A stretch of DNA of 10,179 nucleotides from CAYGAW01 sp964347945 (GTDB lineage: Bacteria > Chloroflexota > Anaerolineae > UBA7937 > B3-Chlor): assembly GCA_964347945.1 (NCBI GenBank), contig CAYGAW010000141.1, positions 1-10,179 on the forward strand. The letters run 5' to 3'. The number at the start of each line of letters is the position of its first letter. Position 1 is the stretch's first letter. Made by a program: the position numbers and the translations under genes. Shown here piece after piece: positions 1 through 7,600 of the stretch. The notes under the pieces were generated by a model. That model did no database searches, was not told the DNA's origin, and saw only the letters and a list, made by a program, of their open reading frames with translations.

Positions 1-1641
1 GCGACCCTGGACCTGATCAAGCCGTGGGCAGCGGAGGGCAAGTTACCGACGTTGAATCGGTTGATGGAGGAGGGGGCCTGGGGCGAACTAGCCGTCCAGT
101 TGCCGCCCAGCTCGGTGCCTAACTGGCCGTCGTTCGCGACGGGGAAGAACCCCGGCAAACATGGGGTGCTGTGGTGGATTCGGCCGGGAGGTGATGGTAC
201 CGAACTGCCCCTGGTAGACCGCCGATCGATCAGGGGCAGAACCATATGGGACATGGTAGGCGAGGAGGGCAAGAAGGTTGCGATTATCAACGTTCCAGTA
301 ACCTATCCTCCGCAGAAAGTGAACGGTGTAATGGTCACGGGGTTGCTCACCCCCGCGTCGGCGAACGATTGCACCTATCCGTCTGAGCTAAAGGCCGAGC
401 TGGACACCGAGGTTGACGGCTATCGTATCGCCCACAGTGCAGTTCACCATCGAGGTGGAGAGGAGGAGTTCCTCCAAGATGTGCTAGACGTGCTGGATCG
501 CCAGCTTCGGGCAAGCCTGTATGTGATGAAAACTCATCCGTGGGACCTATTCATTGTCGTCTTCAGCGCCACTGATGTGGTTATCCATAAGTTCTGGAAG
601 GATATGGACCCAGAGCACCCGTCACACCTTCCCAAGGACGCGGAGCGCTGTGGGGATGCCATTCTACGGACCTACCAGGCAGCAGATAGGGCGGTTGAAT
701 CCCTCTTGCAGCAGGTGGATGACGAGACCCACACGGTCGTCATGTCAGATCATGGCGCGGGCGGGTTCTACGAAGCCTTCTTTGCCAACAACTGGTTGAT
801 GGACCAGGATATGCTGAAGATCAGCCGACGACTCATCTCACAGCTCCGATACTGGCTATTCCGCATCGGCGTGACCATCAACAACGTCTATCCCCTCGCA
901 AATGCGCTAATGGTCAGACTGGGGGGGCGGAAACTGCGGAGGAGACTCGGTCCCAGGAACCAAGGCGCCAGCATTGTGTCCAGGTTGTTCCTGTCGGAGC
1001 GAGACATCGACTGGTCGAGAACGAAGGCCTACGCCTCAGGCGGGTATGGGCAGATCCGCATCAACCTGCGGGGGCAGGATATCCGAGGCATCGTTTCACC
1101 TGGTGATGAATATGAAGCATTGCGGGATGAGATCATCCAGCGGCTTGAGACTGTCACGGTGCCTTCTACCGGCAGGCCATACCTGGCCAGAGCATACAGG
1201 AAGGAGGAGTTGTTCAGCGGGCCAGAATTGGGTAGGCTACCAGACATTATTTGCCTACCCCACGATGGGCGCTACGTTGACATGGGATTGGGGTTTGTGT
1301 CCAATAAGTGGTTCGACAACGTTGCAATCGTCTCAGGCACACATCGTCGGACAGGAGTCGTCTTCCTACGCGGCCCGGACATACAGACTGGGGTACAACT
1401 GAAGAGGGCCAGCATCCTGGACTTGGCACCGACTATCCTGTATCAGCTTGGCCTTCCTGTGCCTGATGACATGGATGGTCAGGTGCTAGTCCAGGCTTTT
1501 CGGGATGAATGTCTGCGCGCCCGGCCTATCGAGTCGGTCGCAGCGGGGAGCATCACTATTGGGGAGGCTGACAGAGATCTCTCGGAAGACGAAGAAGAGG
1601 AAATCAAAGACCGCTTGCGAGCTCTCGGATACCTGTCCTGA
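1..1641 (+). CDS. Alkaline-phosphatase-superfamily protein (type I phosphodiesterase / nucleotide pyrophosphatase-like), 5' end cut by window
   Basis: The frame is open from base 1 (ATLDLIKPWAAEGKLP...) to TGA at 1639-1641, giving 546 residues. The family begins with a strand ending in GLDGA, so probably only about 10-20 N-terminal residues, with the first metal-ligand Asp, lie upstream; the internal TTG at 52 is not needed as a start. Visible family marks: PPSSVPNWPSFATGKNPGKH, in which the Ser at 112-114 aligns with the Thr/Ser nucleophile; the Asp (574) and His (586) of TDVVIHKFW; the Asp-His pair of SDHGAGG (748-753); and the His of SGTHRR (1342). The acidic tail ending in RLRALGYLS is also typical. 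By family, this is a two-metal phosphoryl or phosphodiester hydrolase. No signal peptide or membrane segment is visible. The substrate is unknown. The next gene starts 4 bp downstream, so an operon is likely. Confident of superfamily, not of function. Confidence 0.93.
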   Translation, partial: ATLDLIKPWAAEGKLPTLNRLMEEGAWGELAVQLPPSSVPNWPSFATGKNPGKHGVLWWIRPGGDGTELPLVDRRSIRGRTIWDMVGEEGKKVAIINVPVTYPPQKVNGVMVTGLLTPASANDCTYPSELKAELDTEVDGYRIAHSAVHHRGGEEEFLQDVLDVLDRQLRASLYVMKTHPWDLFIVVFSATDVVIHKFWKDMDPEHPSHLPKDAERCGDAILRTYQAADRAVESLLQQVDDETHTVVMSDHGAGGFYEAFFANNWLMDQDMLKISRRLISQLRYWLFRIGVTINNVYPLANALMVRLGGRKLRRRLGPRNQGASIVSRLFLSERDIDWSRTKAYASGGYGQIRINLRGQDIRGIVSPGDEYEALRDEIIQRLETVTVPSTGRPYLARAYRKEELFSGPELGRLPDIICLPHDGRYVDMGLGFVSNKWFDNVAIVSGTHRRTGVVFLRGPDIQTGVQLKRASILDLAPTILYQLGLPVPDDMDGQVLVQAFRDECLRARPIESVAAGSITIGEADRDLSEDEEEEIKDRLRALGYLS

Positions 1642-1645
1642 GAAG

Positions 1646-4600
1646 GTGACGACATCCGTAGAGCGTGCCCGGTCGCCGGGTGGCTGGGCATGGTTCCAGA
1701 CTGGCCTCTTTGGCTCAATTGGAGGCAGGGCTGAATCACTGCTCACCGGGCTGCTACAAAGTCGCCTTGTAGGGGGAGGTCGTCGTGTGAAGTCTCTCGC
1801 AGGCAAAGTTGCCGGGCTACGGTTACGGGAGACCACGATCCAAACCATCGGGCTGTTACGGAGTCGCCTCGTAGGGGCAGGTCGTCCTGTGAAGTCTCTC
1901 GCAGGCAGAGTTGCCACGCTACGGTGGCGGGAGACCACGACGCAAATGATCGGGCTGCTACGAAGTCGCCTTATAGGGGAAGGTCGTCCTGTGAAGTCTC
2001 TACCAGGCAGAGTTGCCAGGCTGGGGATAGGGAAGACCACACTGCAAGTCATTGGCCTGTTCATGATCGCCTCTGTACTTCTAATCAGCAGCCCTTTATT
2101 GGCCAACTTCTCTCCTTTGCTGGCAGTAGCTCTGAGTTGGCTGTGGTTGATGCTACCGGGCTTTGTGCTATCCTCAGTCCTGCTCAAGCGTCTGTCCTGG
2201 TTGGAGCGGATTCCGGTGTCCTTCGTGCTGGGAATCGGACTGGCGACTCCATACACAATTGTTGCCATCCTGCTGCACATGCAGCTCAATCATTTCCTGG
2301 CGCTCTCCATCGGCCTCTTCGTCCTGACAGTCCTAATCTTCTTGATCCACACCCGGCGCGCTCCACGGAGCATGTCTGACGCGCTGGACGATACACCTGA
2401 GATCGGGCCTGGGCAGTTCGAGATCGCAGCGGTCCCCCTTCTGTGTCTCCTCATCTTGGTTGCTGGCCTTCTGGCAGTGTTCTCATCGCAGTGGCCCTCT
2501 GCGGGTGACGACCTGGCAGGGCTGGCTCACTTTCAGGAGGCGCTTCGGCTGGCACGGATCTCCGGCGAGGAGCCGTTTCATGGCACTGGGACGCCGGTAA
2601 CGCCTCGAAACGAACTGCTGGTTGGTGGATACCAGAGTATTCTCCTCTGCAAGGTTGCCGACGTGCCGGCGAACTCGTTCTTGGTGATAAGCCGACCCAT
2701 TCTCATCGTGCTCGCCTTCCTCGCTCTATATACCTTCATACACCAGAGCTTCAAGAACCGAAACCAGGCCTTGTTCCTCCTGAGTCTGTGGTCCGTTTAC
2801 TTGCTGGCCACCATGAGGGTCGAAGGGACAGGCAGCGACTTGGTGACCCGGATTTTTCAAGACAAATTCTACGGCTGGTTCATCGTAGTTCCCATCGCGC
2901 TGGTGTTCATGCAATGGTTCTTGGAGAGTCAGCAACGGCGCTACCTGGTGGGCTGGGGTCTGGCGGCTTTTGGAGCTGCACTGTTACATCCCATCTCCCT
3001 CATTCAGGTAATGATACTGGGCGGCAGTTATGGGCTGCTGTATCTGGCTCTGGAGCGCTCCAAGCGCGCCTTGTTCGGCCTCGTGATCTTGGCCCTGATC
3101 CTAGCCCTCTGCCTGGTTATTCCTGTCATCCAGTACCTCCGGTATGTTGAACGCATGCCGATTGAACTGGCTGGCCTGGGAGATGCGGTCGAACTCGGTC
3201 GGCTCAACCAAGCTGTCAACAGGTACAGGCTCTGGCTACTGGACGGGGGCCGGTACATCCTGCATCCGTCCATTATTCTACGGCCCGCCATCCTGCTCGG
3301 GTATTTCATGCTGCCCTTGCTCATGCTCCGCGTGCGCAAGAGTAGTGCTGCCGGCTTGATCGTCGGTTCGATGCTAGTCCTACCTTTGCTTCTCTTCATG
3401 CCTCCTCTGTTTGCTGTCGTCAGCAAGTTTGTTACGCCCTTCCTCATGTGGCGTATTGCTTGGCCGTTGCCAACGTTCTCGATTCTGGTCATAGGCTGGG
3501 CAGCCTGGCTGGCGGTGAGGAGACTGGCCAGTCTGCTTGAGAAGCGCAGCGTTCGTGCCTCCGCCGCCCTCCAGCGCGTTGGGCCATTGGCCGTGGTAGT
3601 TCTGGCGCTCCTGATAGCCCGGCCCAACATCGCCGCTGGGCTGGTCAACTTCAGCGAACGACTATCATCGGAGAAGCTCTCTACATGCTCAAGAGCCCGG
3701 GACATCCTTCTCCACCTAGATCAACTGGCGTACGAGCAGCCGCTTGGCGTTCTTTCCACTTCGTCGGTGAATTCCTGTATACCCGCCTACGCTGCATTGG
3801 CCAACGTTGTGGAATTCCGAGGTTACGGCACCGTGAACCGGCTACCCGTCGAGCAGATCCCTCAGTCGTTTCAGCGACTCGATGACGTCTCCCACTTCAA
3901 CTCAACGACCACGGTTGACGATCTCGTCGTGGCCGCCATTGCACGGCATGACATTGACTACCTCGTCGTTGACAAGAACTGGATTCATCTGGATCTCCAG
4001 CTAGAGCATTTGCCGAACATGTTCGCCAAGGTGTACACCGATGCCAACTACAGTCTATATGCGGCCACTAGGCCCATTACTCACTCCGCAATCGTAGAAG
4101 GCAATACCGCGATTAGGCAGCGGCGTTGGATTGACGCGCTGGACATCTTCGGCCAAGTGCTGCAAGAGGATCCCACCCACGTTCTGGCTCATGTGGGGAA
4201 AGCTATGGCGCACGAAGGGAGAGGAGAAGCTGAGCAAGTCCTGAGTTCCTACCTCGAGGCGAGTCGACACGCAGATGACGAGCCTGCCATCCACGCCAGG
4301 TTGGGTGAGGCCTATTTGCTCCTGCGGGACGCTGAGCGGGCCGTCACTGAATACCAAGTCGCTGTGGACCTAGATCCAGAACGACCCGCATTCCGCGAAT
4401 CCCTGGGGCTGGCCCTACTGCTCGCTGGCGACGAAGAGGCGGCGCAGGCAAGCTTCGAGAGCGCTGCTGCTCTCCGAGCCGGGGTAGGCACAGCGAACTA
4501 CTACTCGGTTCTCGGTTCTATCATGGGGGCCGCTAACTGGCACTCCCAGGCTGTCGAGAGCTATCGAAGAGCCATCGCCATTGAGCCCGAACCATTGCGG

Positions 4601-7600
4601 TACGTGAAGCTGGCCCACGCCTTGGCTGAATTGGGTGATACGGGCGGCGCGATACAGGTCGATGAGGAAGCGGTCAGACTCAACCGCTGGTCGGACTTAC
4701 CTCATCAGCATTTGGGCGGCATTCTCCAGTCCGAGGGCCAACTGGACCGGGCAATCAGGGAGTACGAGATGGCCTTGCGCCTAGACCCGACAGACCACAC
4801 CGCCTTTGTCTCGTTGGGGCATGCTGTTCACGAGAAGTCGGGGGTAGGGCCAGGTATTGACCTCTTGGAAAGCTTGCTGAGCTTGAACAGAGTCATACCA
4901 GGCCCTCACAGGGGGCTTGCTCCCCTCTATGCAGATAACGGCGAGGCAGAGGCCGCCCTAAGAGAGCTGGATTTCAGTTTCTCTGTCCAACCTAGAGATC
5001 CCACTCTCAAGGTAGAGATAGGCGACTTGCTCAGAGAGAATGGTCAACGTGAGCAAGCGTGGCGTGCCTACGACGAGGCTCTGGCCCTCAATCCGGACAT
5101 GCTCTATGCGCGGCTGGGGCTTAGCCACTTGTACGGCACAGACGGCGATGTCGGTTCTCAGTTGGGTCAGCTCCTCCGCGTGGTGCGTTCGGCTCCAGGC
5201 AAAGCCTGGCCTCGTGTGGAATTAGCCACAGTGCACCAGAGCCAGGGCAAACCGGAAGCGGCTCAGGCTGAGATCGAATGGGCTGTAAGGCTGGACCCTG
5301 CCAACTCCGACGGGTATGTAGCTTTGGCGGGTTTGCATACGTCCAGCGCTGATTGGCGGGCAGCCATCTCGGCTTGTCAAAAGGCCCTAGAAATCGAGCC
5401 CACGAATACCGACGCCTATCTGCAATTGGGACAGGTATATCAGGCATTGGGAGATCTCAAGTCAGCCAGAGATTCGTTTGGAGCGGCCGCTGAGATAAGT
5501 CCTGGGTCGGCGAAAGTTCTGGTTGCTCTGGGCGGTGCGTACCAGCGGGAGGGGGATCTGACCAGAGCCATAGTCCAATACAAACGGGCCATCAGGGCGG
5601 AGCCCGGTCACGCAGCCGCCCACATTGCCCTGAGCGGTGCCCATGAGATGAGGGGAGACGTGACAGCAGCTGAGGCTGCCCTCCAGCAGGCGATCGAAGT
5701 CGTGCCAACGGCTCCTGGGATCTACAGAGCTCTGGCCGAGATCGCCCAGGCTCAGGGGCAAGCAGGCGAGGCGCTGGCTTGGACACAAAGAGGTGTAGAG
5801 GCAAACCCTCAGGAGGCCGACTCTCATATCGCTCTGGCCGAAGTGTACAGACGCCAAGGCGAGTGGGACCTGGCGGCTGAAGCTTACCGAGAGGCGATTG
5901 AACTGGAGCCGACAGCTTTCGATGGGCACGTCCAGCTTGGGGCCCTCCACGAGTCGCGTGGGGATTTCATCGCAGCCGAAGCCCAATACTGGGCAGCCGC
6001 CCAGGTAAATCCTTCCTCGGCGCGGGCATACGTGGTGCTGGCGAACTACTATGCGAGGCGAGGCGACCGCGAGGAGGCAGCAAGAGCCTATCAACAGGCT
6101 CAAGTCGCAGAGCCAGCCTACATAGACGCCTACACGGGACTTGGTAGCCTTTACCGGACTATGGGCCTATTTGACGAGGCGCTCTCCCAGTACCAGGCTG
6201 CCACCCTTATCAGCCCCGGAGCAGCCTCGGCGTGGACAGCCCTCGGCGCTTACTATCTGGAGCGAGGTGAACCGGACGCGGCCGTGGCTGCTTACAGGCA
6301 AGCTGTCGGAGTAAGCCCCGGCACTGTGCCTGCCTGGCTTGGCCTAGGCTTTGCGTACCAGTCATCGGGGGAGGTGGCCCTGGCGCTAGACGCCTACGAG
6401 CAAGCTTCGTCATTGGACCATGGCAACAGTGCCGTCCACTTGGCACTGGGGCGGGTGGAAGAGTCTCTGGGCCACGAGGAGAGAGCGGAGGCGCTCTTCC
6501 AACAGGCCACTGCGGCAGCGCCGGGCGACCAGCGCGGTTATCTGCAGCTGGGCATCTTGTACGCTACCATAGGCGAGCAGGAGAGTGCTTTGGCACAGTT
6601 TGGGGCTGCGGTGGACGTGGCTCCGGCGAGCGCGCCAGCTTTCTTGGCACTGGGGTCTTGGCACCAGCAGCGTGGCGATTGGAGCCTAGCCGAGGACCTG
6701 TACCGGAGGGCAGTCGAGGTGGCGCCCGCTGAGGTGGCTGGTTACCTAGCATTGGGGCACCTGGCAGAAGTGCGCGGCGATAGGGAGGAGTCGGAGCGGC
6801 TCCACAGGCAGGCGATAGAGGTGGCACCATTCCAAGCGGACGGCTACCTCAGCTTGGCAGCCATGCACGCCGCGCAGGCAGAGTATGACGAAGCGTGGAC
6901 TCAATTGCAGGCGGCACTGGAGGTGGCGCCAGCGCACGGGCCGGCCTACGTGGCTCTGGGCGATTGGTATAGGGTGCGGGGGAACTGGAACGACGCGGAG
7001 CAGTCGTACCGAACTGCGGTGGAGGTCGCACCGGCCGAGGTTGACGCCTACCCGGCACTAGGGCACCTCGCAGAAGTCCGCGGAGACAGGCCGGAGGCGG
7101 AGCAGTCTTACAAGCAGGCGATAGTGATGGCACCATCTGATCCGGGTGGCTACCTCAACTTGGCAGCATTGTATGCGGGCGAGGGGCTGCACGAGGAAGC
7201 CCTTGCTCAGTTGCAGGCTGCGGTGGAGGTCGCACCGGCCCATGCGCCAGCCCTTGTGGCCCTGGGGGACTGGCATCGTAGTCGCGGTCTGTGGCAGGAG
7301 GCGGAGCAGTCCTACAGCAGGGCGAGGGAGGTGGCGCCAGTTGATGTCGAGGGCTACCTGGCTCTGGGCGAACTGGAAGAAGCACGCGGTGACAGAGTGA
7401 CGGCAGAAGCACTATACCGACAGGCAGTTTCCGCCTTGCCAGGCAATCCCCGCGGCTACCTCAATCTGGCCAATCTGTACGCTACCATGGGGGCACAAGA
7501 GGAGGCCCTGGCGCAATTCGAGGCTGCCGTGGAAGTGGCGCCCACCCATGCGCCGGCACTTGTGGCACTCGGGGATTGGCATCGCAGTCGGGGTCACTGG

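Noticed and set aside
921..927. G7 run in the phosphodiesterase gene as a frameshift site
   Set aside because: The family-like sequence is in the same frame before and after it, including the metal-ligand His at 1342 and the RALGYL tail, so no frameshift is present.
974..1402. Plus-strand open frame of 142 codons in another frame
   Set aside because: It lies wholly inside the phosphodiesterase gene, whose own frame carries the conserved catalytic motifs on both sides.
1742..2047. 102-bp repeats as a CRISPR array, iterons or a regulatory array
   Set aside because: There are no short repeats separated by unique spacers; the full unit is repeated head to tail with a period divisible by three, inside an open frame, and runs in register into the membrane protein.
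1486..2289. Minus-strand open frame of 267 codons with internal repeats
   Set aside because: It is antisense to the end of the phosphodiesterase gene and the 102-bp repeats; its repeats are simply the complement of the plus-strand ones. The plus frame continues into a long, recognisable protein, and the minus frame shows no domain.
2048..4090. Separate membrane-protein gene followed by a separate TPR gene
   Set aside because: No stop codon occurs in the frame between the two parts, the soluble domain reads straight into the first TPR at 4091, and there is no intergenic gap or new start signal.
5462..6103. Minus-strand open frame of 213 codons, and many similar shorter minus-strand frames from 5100 to 9550
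   Set aside because: They are shadows of the GC-rich, repetitive TPR coding strand; their translations have no recognisable domain and the plus frame is unbroken across all of them.
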